NCBI GenBank assembly: GCA_032629725.1
Contig: JAFEVB010000002.1
Span: 2,542,001 to 2,606,000 of the forward strand
Direction of reading: 5' to 3'
From: Gremmenia infestans
Lineage: Eukaryota > Ascomycota > Leotiomycetes > Helotiales > Hamatocanthoscyphaceae
Length of the DNA stretch: 64,000 nucleotides
The translations under genes and the position numbers were made by a program. The notes under the pieces were generated by a model, which was given only the letters and a program-made list of their open reading frames with translations, was not told where the DNA came from and ran no database searches. Shown here one piece after another: positions 44,891 through 56,508 of the stretch; the first letter of the stretch is position 1, and each line of letters starts with the position of its first letter.

Positions 44891-46855
44891 TCAGCTATGG
44901 GTAGGCATAGAAACATCTGCTGCCTTCGAGATCGCATCCTCACTTTTCCACAGGCTTGTTACTGTCTTTAGTTGGGTGTAGAATTGCAATCCAGGTTTGC
45001 CATAGAAGTAACTTGCTCCGCCACCAGCGATACTCTTCTTATTTCCTGTGAACGAAAACATGGGAAGAGGGACCTAATGGAAAAGTCAGCGGTGCTACGA
45101 ATGCCAATGTTGTTTTGGTGTAATCAAGAATATTAGGATAAACAAAGTAGAGATTCCATGATTTGGAAGTGTGTAGGATCATATGCGACGAGAAACGCTG
45201 GGATAGGGGGATATAACATTGAAAGAACCACTGTACTTACGGGTATTGGCACGTTGATTCCGACCTGTCCTGCCTCGATGTTTTTCTGGAAGGCTGCCGC
45301 AGTGGCTCCAGATTTGGTAAAGATGGCCACACCGTTTCCATACTCGTTGGCATTGATGAGATCGACCGCGCTGTCCAGAGAGTCAACGTTCAAGCAGACC
45401 AGAACAGGACCGAAAATCTCCTCGGTGTAGCATTTCATGTGCGGCTTGACGTTTGTGATGATGGTTGGGCCAACCCAGTTTCCGTTGGGGTACTTCTCAG
45501 GTTTAAATCCACGGCCATCCAACAAGATAGTCGCACCCTCGTCCTCGGCACTTGCAATAAGATGTTCAATTCTCTCCTTGCTCTGAGGTGAGATGACTGG
45601 CCCCAAATCCGCGCCCGTCTCAAAACCTCCATCGACTTTGAGGGCCTTAGCACTCTCAGCCAATTCTGAAAGCCATTCCTTGGTCTCTCCAACCATCACC
45701 AAGGTACTGAGAGCCATACATCGCTGACCAGCGGCACCGAAAGCAGCACCAACAATAGAGTTCAGAGCATGTTGCTTGTTGGCATCTGGAAGGATAGCAG
45801 CGTGGTTCTTGGCACCCAAGTTGGCTTGGACACGCTTGCCATTGGCTGATCCGCGAGAAAAGATGTACTCTCCGGCACGGTTACTTCCGACGAAACTGAT
45901 TGCCTTGATTTCTGGTGCATCAATAATGAAGTCCACAGTCTTAGCCGAGCCGTGAATAATGTTGAGAACTCCTGGAGGCATTCCAGCCTTCTGAGCAAGT
46001 TCGGCCAGGATCATTGCCGCACCAGGGTCCCGCTCTGATGGCTTGAGAATAAGACAGTTTCCAGTAGCGGTCGCAATTGGAATGGACCACAGAGGAATCA
46101 TGGCAGGGAAGTCTGACAAATTGTTAGCTATATTCAGTACAATGTTCCAAATTGCCTACTGAAAGGGCAGATGGCAGCTACGACACCCAATGGCTCTCGG
46201 TAGCTTCTAGTTTCCATATCTTTGGCGACTTCCAGGACTTCTCCCACCATCTGTTGAGGAATATTGCAAGCTCCTTCGGCAACTTGTAAACCACGGAGCA
46301 CATCACCCTTCGCATCTTTACGCACGTTAGTCTTATTCCTAAAATAATGGGGTTGACCATACCGGCGAATGTTTTGCCCTGCTCTAGAGTGATACTTGCG
46401 GCCAATCTGTCCCAATTCTCCCTGACCAACTGGGTGAACTTAAACATGATCTGCTGTCTTGCCATCACGCTGGTAGCCTTCCATCCTGGGAAAGCTTTCT
46501 GAGCACTCTCTACAGCAGCCTTCAGCTCCGCATCTGTACTCTGCGGCACCCTTGTTACGAGGTTGTTGGTTGCGGGGTCGTGTAAATCGATAAATTGTGT
46601 AGCTTCCGACTTGACGAACTCATTGTCGATGAAGTATGGGGTATCTTGCACGCTCTGGATCTTCTCGTGTGAAGTAGGGTAGTTTTCGGCATTGGTTGCA
46701 AGAGCTGTGGAGGGCTTCAATTGCTGGGCTGTGGCATGCAACCGTCGAGCAGCTATCTTAGATGTCTCCGCTGGGGAAGGCATTCTGAATGTGGGGATAG
46801 AACGTGGGGTTCTTCCTGCCAAAGCAGGAACGCTTCTGGCAAAAGCTCGACGCAT
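44891..46855 (-). CDS. Methylmalonate-semialdehyde dehydrogenase, mitochondrial
   Basis: CoA-dependent aldehyde dehydrogenase converting malonate/methylmalonate semialdehyde to acetyl-/propionyl-CoA in valine, pyrimidine and inositol breakdown. Four exons: 46363-46855, 46160-46315, 45241-46112 and 44891-45073, 567 residues. The N-terminus (MRRAFARSVPALAGRTPR, RRLHATAQ) is a mitochondrial presequence. Family blocks include YFIDNEFVKSE, ITLEQGKTFADAKGDV, CPFNFPAMIPLWSIP (split by intron 2), KPSERDPGA, FVGSNRAGEYIF, NLGAKNHAAILPDA (where this subfamily has Asn in place of the usual general-base Glu) and the catalytic Cys348 in GAAGQRCMALS. The last exon gives VPLPMFSFTGNKKS and ends PTHS. The long third intron (167 bp, 45074-45240) is unremarkable in sequence. 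Identity is firm. Confidence 0.95.
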
Positions 46856-47415
46856 CTCTGAGAAGTGGCACTGGTACTGCAGACTGAAGCTTCCTCACCT
46901 ATGCAAGGGGCATGCTGCTTCAAATAATGCTCGAAGAGTGGGATCAATAAATACAAGACAAGACAAGTTCGTACTGCCGGGCCAGAGCTCTGAACTACAC
47001 TTATTGACCCGAGCCTCTACCGTCGGCTACTAACTGCGGGGCAAAATCCGGGCGTGGAGGGAGATATCCGTCAGACGGAGAAGAGCGCGCCGCGGGTGTT
47101 TGTGAGGGAAAACTCGGAACTGGCAGCATCTCCGTTGAGAATGGATTACCTTCTATTAGTTCCAATACCGGTATTGTATTATTGGTGAATGGGTACTTAT
47201 AGATTGTTTGGTAGGTAATTCGAGTAGATTTAAGTTAGTTTATTGACTGGACGACCTCACAGGACAAACAGCACGAGATGGGTGTTTTGAGGTTACCGTG
47301 CAGTCAGTACACTTTATTGGAACGACTGACCGATTGGTTTTCCTACAGTAAACTTCACTTCTTCCTCTTCGCCGGCCACACTGCAGTACTAAAATTACAC
47401 AATTCAAACTCCGTT
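46856..47415. other. Divergent spacer, dehydrogenase / F-box gene
   Basis: About 560 bp. An in-frame ATG at 47278 would extend the F-box protein by 46 residues; the rest shows no gene. Confidence 0.5.
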
Positions 47416-49016
47416 ATGAACATCACCGACTTTCCTAATGACATATTTCTCCTTATCATTGCAAATCTATCTCCTACGGACCTAATTCTATGTCGTCGTG
47501 TATCCAAGCAATTCTATGCCGCATTCTCCGAATCAGATCTCAACTACCATCTGCTCAAGTTCCATTATCCTCGGGTCCGTGAGCTGCGTGGTGCAGAAAA
47601 TCCAGAGTCAAACTGGTCAGAAGCGTTCAAGCGGGCTGCTTCGAGGTATCACCATCTAAAGTCAGGGAGGCCGCAAAGCATTGAGAAATTCCCACTGGCA
47701 AAATCACTCGTCGTACCGAGTTGGGCGAGGTCATACCCTGTTGCTCCTTGGCAGCGTCACTTGCAGTTCGAAGAGAAAATTGCTCCATTCCATTATCCAG
47801 ATCCTCTATGGACTTACGATGCGGGATTGTTGATATTTCCGAATGCTAAAAAACAGAAATATACCGTGTACGATCTCAATACTGGATGGATGGCAGGAGC
47901 TGATATCAACTCGGAGACGAAAATTGTCAGGAGACTGAGGTTAAAACAGAAAGTTCTCATTGTTGAATGGTGCGAACCAGAAGCTTTTCATCAACTCAAC
48001 GAAAACGAGAGAGTACATAGGCATTTTGCGACTGCCTATGATATCGTTCGGGATGGCCAACATGCCCCATGGCGAACAGTTTTTAGGTATGTATTTTCCC
48101 TTTAGAAATGAACTCAAGTTGAGCATCTTAGGAACGAGTGGAAGATACATTTCCTGGGAATGCCATTGAACTCGCGAGATCGCTTCTTCAGTGTCCACAC
48201 TGAAACTCATTATGCGATGTATCTCTGGCAACCAAATCGCAGTGCTTGGGGCGAGGATGATCCTATTGAGTCATTGGCGATTTGGGATATATCCTCAAAT
48301 TCGTCTTATCGCGCATCTGAAGATCCCACAGGTAAAGCCAAACCTTCAGAAGATCTAGAAGGACCAAGGGTTCTTAGGCGTTTTTCATTCTCAGATCTCG
48401 GATTCTACAGAATAAGACAACGATCAAGCCCTATTCTTCGGGGTCTCGAACTGGACGAAAACAACGTGTACTTCATTCAGGAAGATCATCGATGGATTGT
48501 CGGATCTCAAGCAAGCCATATACATCCAAGACTACACAAGGTCAAGACTACTGGCATCCCTTTTTCGGCTGGACCCTTCTGGGAAGATGAATGCGGGGCG
48601 GACGGAGATGTCAATCTTTCATTCTGTGAACGGGCTTCTGATACGAGAACGCCGAACATTGCTCCATGTTGGAGACATGAAGTTTGTGCAAACCCATAGC
48701 CGGTCTTTGTTTTAATTGTCACGCTGACACAGATCAGGAATTCCCATACCTTACAATCACTGAAGCTATGGACGTTGAGGCCGGTGTCACTTTCAGCGCC
48801 CGTCATTGCTTTATGCTTGAAACTATATCGATTAATGTGAAGCCGAGAGTCCAAATGATGGGACCAGGCTATGAAATTTCACTGAGGGATGACTTATGGC
48901 AGCAGCTACTAGCCAAAGGGACAATTCGCGGCGATGAAAGATGGCTTGTTGGGGAGAATACGAATGATGAAGTCGTGATCTTACATTTCGATAGGGCAGT
49001 GAGGGACACGATATAG
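47416..49016 (+). CDS. F-box domain protein
   Basis: Predicted SCF ubiquitin-ligase adaptor of the large, fast-evolving fungal F-box family. Three exons: 47416-48086, 48132-48681 and 48738-49016, 499 residues. The F-box is at the very N-terminus (MNITDFPNDIFLLIIANLSPTDL, then RRVSKQFYAAFSES), the usual position, so ATG 47416 is preferred over an in-frame ATG at 47278. The remainder is rich in Trp and aromatic residues with beta-propeller-like phrases (YTVYDLNTGWMAG, YAMYLWQPNRSAWG, WRTVFRNEWKIHFLG), resembling F-box proteins with a C-terminal WD/kelch-like fold, but no repeat can be defined. The third-exon junction (intron 48682-48737) is the least certain: the GTTTGT donor is weak. Confidence 0.75.
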
Positions 49017-49552
49017 GTCGTTTCAATATGGGTTGCAAGGGAAGACCGTATCACATTCGATTAAACACTTACAGACTACCACCAGCACCGCTAGTGTAGT
49101 TTCCCCCAACTCCGTGTAACCCAACCACCCGAAATATGTACGGGAGTGCTACCGCTCAAGCCTATCACTAAGAATGTAAGTAATATTGTGTCATGATGTT
49201 ATTGTTTAGGTCTGTCGTCCATGTGAGAAATCGAATAAATCACCATGGAGCCCTGGAAGACGAAATGTAGCACCTCTCTGTGCGAGATGGCTAACGTGCC
49301 CTTTACATTATTTCAGAGCGCACTCCAACATCCTGATTGTTGATGGGCCAGTTCCATTTCTATTGAATGCTCCCGCTCATATCTACTATTTTTCAGAACA
49401 ATCAACATCATTACTTGCCCGGCCATCATTCCGGACCTAACGTTTCCCCGCAGTGTACCAGTCAAGCCACGCTACCCCACACTTTTCCCCGTGGTTCTCT
49501 CAACATAACAGTAAATATTGATCCTCCGATTACGATAACACTTAGGTACACA
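49017..49552. other. Intergenic spacer
   Basis: About 535 bp between the F-box gene and the AMP-binding enzyme; holds the latter's promoter. No other feature. Confidence 0.5.
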
Positions 49553-51621
49553 ATGGTTTTCTATGCAAAAGAAAAGTCGGTCCATATTCCGACTAAAGAC
49601 ATCCCGTCCTGGATCTTTGACGGTGCCAAATATGACCAAGATGAGCCAGTGAGTCTTAATCAAACATCAATTCATAATCGCTAGCCATGTAAACGATTCT
49701 AACTTGTGTTTAGATGTACATAGATGCGAAAGATCCATCTAGGTCTATTTCCTTGAATCAAGCTCGTGTTCTTGTCCGAAAGCTCGTAGCCGGACTCCAA
49801 GCTGCAGGATTGTCTCCAGGAGACTGTGTTTGCCTCCACTCATTCAATGATGTAGAACGTCTTATTCCTGTGTTATTTCTCCTCTAAATCTTTTTGCAGA
49901 TTAACTATCCCATGTTATTCCTGGGAATCATAGCAGCAGGAGGCGTTTTCGCAGGAACAAACCCCTCTTACACCGAGTTTGAGCTAGTCCATCATATCAA
50001 GACAGCTAAAGCAAAGTTCTTCATCACTGAGCCCGAGATGCTTAAGAATAGTCTTGCAGCAGCAAAGGAATGTGGGGTTCCTCAGTCCAATATCTGGATA
50101 TTTGACGTGCTTGGACAAGCTATTCCCTCTGGATCCAGGTCCTGGGCCGAATTGCTGAGCCATGGCGAGAAAGACTGGAAGAGATTCGATGATGAGAAAA
50201 TCTGCAAGGAGACCACAGCTGCGAGACTTTTCAGTTCTGGTACCACTGGCCTTCCTAAAACCGCGGTTATTTCTCACCATAACCTGATTTCTGAGCACAC
50301 TCTTGTGCACGAAATTGTAAAGAAGCCGTACAGAGTAAGCAGTCCTACGCGGGGGAGGGACTAAGCTATGAACTGACCTTCTCAAGGTCAGACGTCTCCT
50401 TGCTCTTCCGATGTTTCACGCAGCTTGTGTACCCGGTAAGAAGCCCCAGGCCAACTCTCGTAAGGAGAGGACTAACAATAGCAAAGTTGCCCACACGACT
50501 GCCTTGAGGAGCGGTGAAGCATCTGTAATCATGAGACGTTTTGACTTGGACGGATTTCTTTCTTCTATCGAGAAGTTTGGTATTAACACTGTGGGAATAG
50601 TTCCACCTATAGCTATTGCCATTATCATGTCTCCCATCACCAAGAAGTACTCCCTCAGAAATATAAAAGCCGTCTCGTGCGGCGCGGCTCCCTTGGGTAA
50701 GTGTCCTTTCTATCTTTCTCCAATTGATATTTTTTTAGCGTCGTCATCTAGAGCTGCAACATACTAGTCCTCCCGAAACACTCATGTACACACCTTTCTC
50801 CATCTACTCACTATAATCCAAGCGAATAAATCTGACCCCGGAATCTTTACGTTCAGGAAAGGAGCCTCAAGAAAGGCTGAGGCAGTTTATCTCCCCGGAA
50901 GCGTCCGTCACGCAAGTTTGGGGTATGACAGAAACCAGCTGTATTGCGACCCAATTTTACCATCCTGAAGACGACACCACAGGCAGCGTGGGACGCCCGA
51001 TGCCGTGCTGCGACACAAAGTATACCTCCCTTTCCACCATTCTGTTAGAACCAACTCTAACTGTTGTCCAATAGAATCATCGACGACAGCGGCAGCGACA
51101 TCTCAGCATACGACACTCGTGGTGAGATATGCGTCCGCGGCCCAATCGTCTTCTCCAGTTATTTCGAAAACCCCAAAGCAAACGCTGAGTCCTTCGACTC
51201 CGACGGTTTCTTCAAAACCGGCGATATCGGCTACTGCGACTCCAAGACCAAAAAATGGTATGTAGTTGACAGAAAGAAGGAACTAATCAAAGTTCGCGGT
51301 TTCCAAGTAGCGCCTCCGGAGATTGAGAGTGTCCTTCTCGAACATCCGCAGATCGTTGACGCTGCAGTGATTGGAATTAAGAAGGCTGATGCGGAACAGC
51401 CGAGGGCGTATGTTGTGAAGAGACCTGGTCTTGAGAGCGAGGCACTGGATGAAGCGGCTGTGAAGAAGCATTGCGGAGAGAGACTGGCTAAGTTCAAGGA
51501 GTTGACAGGTGGTATTAGATTTGTGGATGCTATTCCGAAGAATGCAAGTGGGAAGATTTTGAAACGGGTGTTGAGAGAGATGGCTGAAGCTGAACAAGAA
51601 CAGGAGAAGGCGAGATTGTAG
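49553..51621 (+). CDS. Acyl-CoA synthetase / 4-coumarate-CoA ligase-like enzyme with PTS1-like end
   Basis: Member of the AMP-forming (ANL) superfamily, activating a carboxylic acid as acyl-adenylate then CoA thioester. Seven exons: 49553-49648, 49714-49851, 49900-50334, 50387-50435, 50487-50696, 50857-51019 and 51075-51621, 545 residues. The AMP-binding signature SSGTTGLPK lies at residues 190-198; others are LPMFHAACVP, SCGAAPLGKE, WGMTETSCIA, GEICVRGPIVFSSYF, TGDIGYCD, DRKKELIKVRGFQVAPPEIE and the C-terminal catalytic Lys in PKNASGKILKRVLRE. The protein ends EKARL; the final ARL fits the peroxisomal targeting signal type 1. The pattern resembles 4CL-like fungal enzymes, but the substrate (phenylpropanoid, fatty or other acid) cannot be told. 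Intron 5 (160 bp, 50697-50856) is unusually long. Confidence 0.9.
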
Positions 51622-53393
51622 AAGGCAAAGAAGGATATGACATGGTGGGGAGATGGTTCAGGCAACAAAGGGTAAAACTATATCAACGAAACTTCACAAC
51701 TGTTCCTCAAGAAGTGATGCAACTAGCAAATCCTCAAGAAACGTCTTCACTCTACAGCCTTTAGATCTACACCCCCTTCCTTAGGATCCCCCACAGATGA
51801 ATACCACAATAAATGATACCCTAAATCCACATACAAATAACAATTCCAGAACTTCTGTTGCACGCCGCTAGTCTAAAGCCTACCTTACTGATCTACCCTA
51901 GAGACACCCCCAACTCGAACCCCCCCCCCTAGAAAAGGGTTAGGGCTGTTGCCAGGCTAGGCGCAGCAGACATTGGATAGCATGATTTCCTGTGCTTCAA
52001 CTCTCCTGTCTTCAACCCAACAATCAATAGCAATTTTAGGGAGGGCCACAAGGGAATTGTTTGCATGAAAGAATGCGGACCAAACCAGAGTATACTATTG
52101 GCGAATCAGCATGACTATATAGTGGATCTCCACACCAGAACTGTCACAATAAATGAAGAGTATCCGCTGCAGATTCTAGATATCTACCCGGGCTCCCAAA
52201 ATCTGATCGACAAAGTCAACCTCCTTAGACCCTTCACTTCCATCACCATACAAGATCCTTCCAGACTGCAGAGAAATATGAAGTCGCGGGGATTGCGGTT
52301 GATGGTTGTACCCAGGTCTTCGCATTTTAGGATGAGTATGAACAGTGTACGTGGTAGACTTAGTTTAGGCTCCAGTCGCTTGGTGGAAAGGGAAGGGGAG
52401 GGGAGGGGGGAAAGGGGCCTCGCTAAGGTACTGGTCTGGTGTACTGTGAACGCGGCACCGACCCTTAATGTTCACTCTAGTGGAACATTAATAGTACCTC
52501 AGGTAGGCTGCCGTTGCCACGAATTGCCTCGACCTCGATTTTCGACCGACTCCCTCTCAAAACACCAGCCACGTACAGCAAGATTTGCGCCATCCCTTGG
52601 TCACAATGTGCAACGAAGCACCCATGTGCGGGTATCAAGATTAGGTGCTACTGTAAGTAAGCCTGGAAGCGCGAGGAACGTGCGAAAAATCTGCGAAGCC
52701 ATGCTTTTTCTCTCCGCCGTGGTTTCGGAGCAAAAGTAATAATGGCCGCCTTTAGTGATGAGCACTACACTACTACTCGTACAAGCTGGCGCTCGTTTGC
52801 AGGCTGCTTTGATTCGATGAGGCTGGATTCTCGGACATTGTACGTTTCCGCCACCCAATCATGGGGCTTCAAAGTATATGTAACGGGAGGAGGGAAAAGC
52901 AGCCTGGTCCATTCCAAGAAGTCATTGATTTTTACGAGACGCTGAACATGCAATGATTCATTGACAACGGCTCAATTTCCCCCCGACATGTTCTCGTCAT
53001 TCCTCCATTTCGCATGCAATTAATCCTCTTGTTTGAATTCTCTCTTTTCATTGTTCTTCCATGCATGTTTCTTTCATACATATATGAGGCAAAAGCTCGG
53101 GGTTTTTTCTCTTTTCTTAGACACCAATCTTGTCCGCATTCTATTTATATTATTTCCAACGCGGTATTGCCCCTACTTCATACTACGGAGTACCACGTAG
53201 TATCACTCGGATACATTCTGGATTTAAGCTTCATGGTCCGTGAATCTGGGCCCGGAGCTGTCTAAGATCCGCCGAGATCTCGGAGCAGCCACAGACCCCA
53301 GACACGGGACATAGTACATCAGATAAAGGTTCAGCCTTTCCTCGCCTTCCTTCCTTTGTCTGCAGTTCAAAGTCTTCCCTAGAGGTCTTAAAT
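51622..53393. other. 1.8-kb spacer, possible orphan frame
   Basis: An intronless + frame at 52065-52739 (224 codons, MKECGPNQSILL) has no recognised domain and is not called as a gene. A G-rich tract at 52390-52410 and a C-run near 51921 are present. A CT-rich segment precedes the transporter start. Confidence 0.45.
52390..52410 (+). other. G-quadruplex candidate
   Basis: Four G-runs of 3, 4, 4 and 6 are separated by single A or AA, and a fifth GGGG follows at 52414-52417. This fits the classical intramolecular G4 pattern with very short loops. Confidence 0.6.
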
Positions 53394-55596
53394 ATGACGG
53401 CGAAAGACGAAAAGTCCACTATGGACATGGACAATTCCACGCTCAAAAGCAGCTCACCTAGCATCGACGAGAAGCCAAGGCTCGAGTCTGAAGGGTCTGT
53501 TCGGCAAGGCTCTAGCTCTCCCACCCCTACACCTTCTGTTTCTGAGAAGAATGAGCACCATGAGGAATACGACTTGAGAAAAGCCGTATCTGCGAAGGAT
53601 GCCCAGGTCGAATTGACGAAGATTATGACCAGTGGGGAAGGGGTAGAGTATCCTACAGGGATGAAACTGGGCCTGATATCCATGGCATTGTGCCTTTCAG
53701 TGTTTTTAATGGCATTGGATAATTCGATTATTGCTACCGCTATTCCCAAGATTACAGATCAGTTCCATTCGTTGTCTGATGTCGGGGTAAGTTCATGTGA
53801 CTTCTCCACCCACTACAAGTAGTTAATTAACATCATATAGTGGTACGGAAGCGCTTACTTACTCACTACTGCATCATTCCAATTACTCTTCGGAAAATTC
53901 TATACTTTCTTTTCAATAAAATGGGTCTACCTCATCGCCATTGGAATATTTGAGTTAGGAAGTTTGCTATGTGGAGTGGCCCCAAATTCAACGGCTCTTA
54001 TAGTTGGTAGGGCTGTAGCTGGTGTTGGTTCTGCCGGTATTTTCAGTGGTGTAAGTCATCTCGGATCATAATCTCTTACTGGGGGTGGGGCATTCTCTTC
54101 CCACAATACTCCGCTCTGCTCAACCCCCAAGAAGCATAGCTGACTCTAAGATCTTAATGTTTAGGCTTTGATTATCGTAGCATATTCAGTTCCATTAGCC
54201 AAAAGGTAATAACGCCAGCAGTTTCCCTGGAGAAGTATTGCTAATTACATCTACTTAGGCCCATGTATACAGGATTTATCGGAGCAATGTACGGAATAGC
54301 CTCAGTCGCAGGTCCCCTTCTGGGGGGCGTTTTCACTGACAAGGCTACGTGGAGATGGTGTTTTTTCATCAACCTGCCAATTGGGGCCATTACTGTCATT
54401 GTCATTCTCTTTTTCTTCAAAAACCCTGAACGAGCCGCTATATCAGATCTCGGTTGGAAAGCTCGCCTCCAGGAATTCGATATCTATGGCACTATAGTTT
54501 TTATGCCGGCAATCATTTGTTTGTTGCTTGCTCTTCAGTGGGGAGGAACAAAATACCCGTGGTCAAATGGGAGGATTATCGGTCTATTCGTCGCATTTGG
54601 TGTGTTGATAATTATCTTCATTGGCATTCAATTCTGGAAAGGAGACTCGGGTACTATCCCGCCTCGTATGATGAAGAAGCGATCCATGGTAAGTCGATTG
54701 GACATTTCATTATCTAATGCTCCGCCCATACAAATCTTAAAAATCTAGTGCTAATTCTTCACTCTTTAGTGGGCTGCATCTTGGTTCTCTTTCACTATGG
54801 GATCGTTTTTCTTGCTGCTGATTTATTATCTCCCCATTTGGTTCCAAGCTGTTAAGGGCGCCAGTGCTGTGAAATCCGGAATTATGAATCTACCTATGCT
54901 CCTGTCACTCGTTCTCACTAGTGTCCTTGGGGGAATTGGGGTTACTCTTATGGGATACTGTGAGTTTCCTAGCTTCTTGGTTCCTTTAATATACTAACAA
55001 TGTACAGATGCACCTTTAATGATCGTCTCCTCGATCCTTTCTGCTATTGGGACAGGCCTGTTATATACTCTCACTCCGGAATCTGACCATAGTTACTGGA
55101 TCGGATATCAAGCAATTGTTGGAGTAGGAATCGGCCTGGGTATGCAGCAGCCGATGATTGCTGTACAAACCTTTTTGGATATCTCCCAGGTGCCTGTAGG
55201 CACGTCAGTGGTAAGCTTTTTGCCTGATACTTCCTGGAGATCAACCACATTTGATTAAATACGAGACTGATGTTTCTTTAGATCATATTTTTGCAGACCC
55301 TAGGTGGGGCTTTGTTTGTCTCAATAGGCCAAAACGTATTTGCCAACAAACTTGTGGAAGGACTAGCGAAATACGCCCCTACGGTTGATTCAGCGCTCGT
55401 CCTCAATACCGGCGCCACATCCATCCAGAAATCGATAGATCCGTCCGTGCTCCCGGGAGTTACGATGGCCTACAATTCTGGCTTGACAGAAGCTTACCTC
55501 GTGGCTACTATTATGGCTACTTTTACTATCATCGGAAGCTTGGCCATCGAATGGAAGAGTGTAAAAGGGAAGAAAATCGAAATGGGTGCGGCATGA
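53394..55596 (+). CDS. MFS multidrug/toxin efflux transporter, 14-helix DHA2 type
   Basis: Proton-driven exporter of drugs or secondary metabolites in the plasma membrane. Seven exons: 53394-53786, 53841-54050, 54165-54205, 54259-54688, 54770-54959, 55008-55210 and 55282-55596, 593 residues. About 95 hydrophilic residues precede the first helix (KLGLISMALCLSVFLMALD); the DHA2 signature LDNSIIATAIPKITDQF is present, followed by WYGSAYLLTTASFQLLFGK, GRAVAGVGSAGIFSG, motif C-like GIASVAGPLLGGVFTD, WRWCFFINLPIGAI and a cytosolic loop around AISDLGWKARLQEFD. The second half has FFLLLIYYLPIWFQAVKGASAVKSGI, also typical. Exon 3 is only 41 nt. No biosynthetic genes flank it, so a substrate cannot be guessed. 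Confidence 0.93.
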
Positions 55597-56508
55597 GACC
55601 TATTTTATTTTCCTATGACGGAATTCATTGCTTTTGGCATTTGCATATACCCGGCGTCGAAAATATCCACTTATGATTCATTATTCTTAATGAGAGAGAC
55701 TTGGTTTGGACATAGACGCATTTCGCATTCTTTTTGTATTATATGGGATGGCTGGCTGGTAGCCTCAGGATCGGATATATGTATAAGATACCACACCACT
55801 TATAAATTAGAACAAGTTTAGATCAAACGCAAATAGGATAATTCAATAATCTTTCACCTGAGTGAGCTGAGGAATTGAGGGCGGCTGAAGTTCCCTATTC
55901 CGATCTAGGACCCAGACTATGTGGGCCATCTTTTATCTTTAGGCGGACTATAATTAATCTCTCACTTGGTAAGAGAGTATTCTATTGACTCCAAAGTAGT
56001 AAAATAGTTGACTCTATGCAAGAACTTGTCACTAATGTTGCATCAAGGCCATACCTATTTGCTATTTGAATATCTTGTGGGGGTCGGAATGCTGCAGCAT
56101 TATGGATTGTTTATAGCAAGCTTGTTTATGTACAGCGTAGAATTTACAATCATGTGAGATCAAGAAGAACAAACCAAACATATGAAGAATCTCACGGCAA
56201 AGGAAAGCAACCTGGAAGTGGTGATGTCGCACCCCTATTTTAATATAGGCTAGACCATTTTTAGCCACTCACGTGACTGAGGCTGGCGAGACCAGGTGGA
56301 ACTTAAAGTACAGCTACGCGAAGGCTTCCCAGCTTCAAACTCAACAACCCCTATCAAATTCACGAAGACCCACGACATTCCCTAATTCTCTGGGAGCTCT
56401 TGGAAACTACACTCCTTACGTTGCCTCTTAACCTTCCAGCCGCCTTCCCGTCGACATTGAGCGCGCATCTGGAGGACAAGCGCCGCTTGCGCAAATCAAT
56501 ACACCAAG
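55597..56508. other. Intergenic spacer before clathrin heavy chain
   Basis: About 900 bp, A/T-rich, with the transporter 3' end and the clathrin promoter. No gene is recognised. Confidence 0.5.

Noticed and set aside
47278..47415. 46-residue N-terminal extension of the second F-box protein
   Set aside because: The F-box is normally at the N-terminus and the extension has no conserved feature; the downstream ATG is preferred, though the longer form cannot be excluded.
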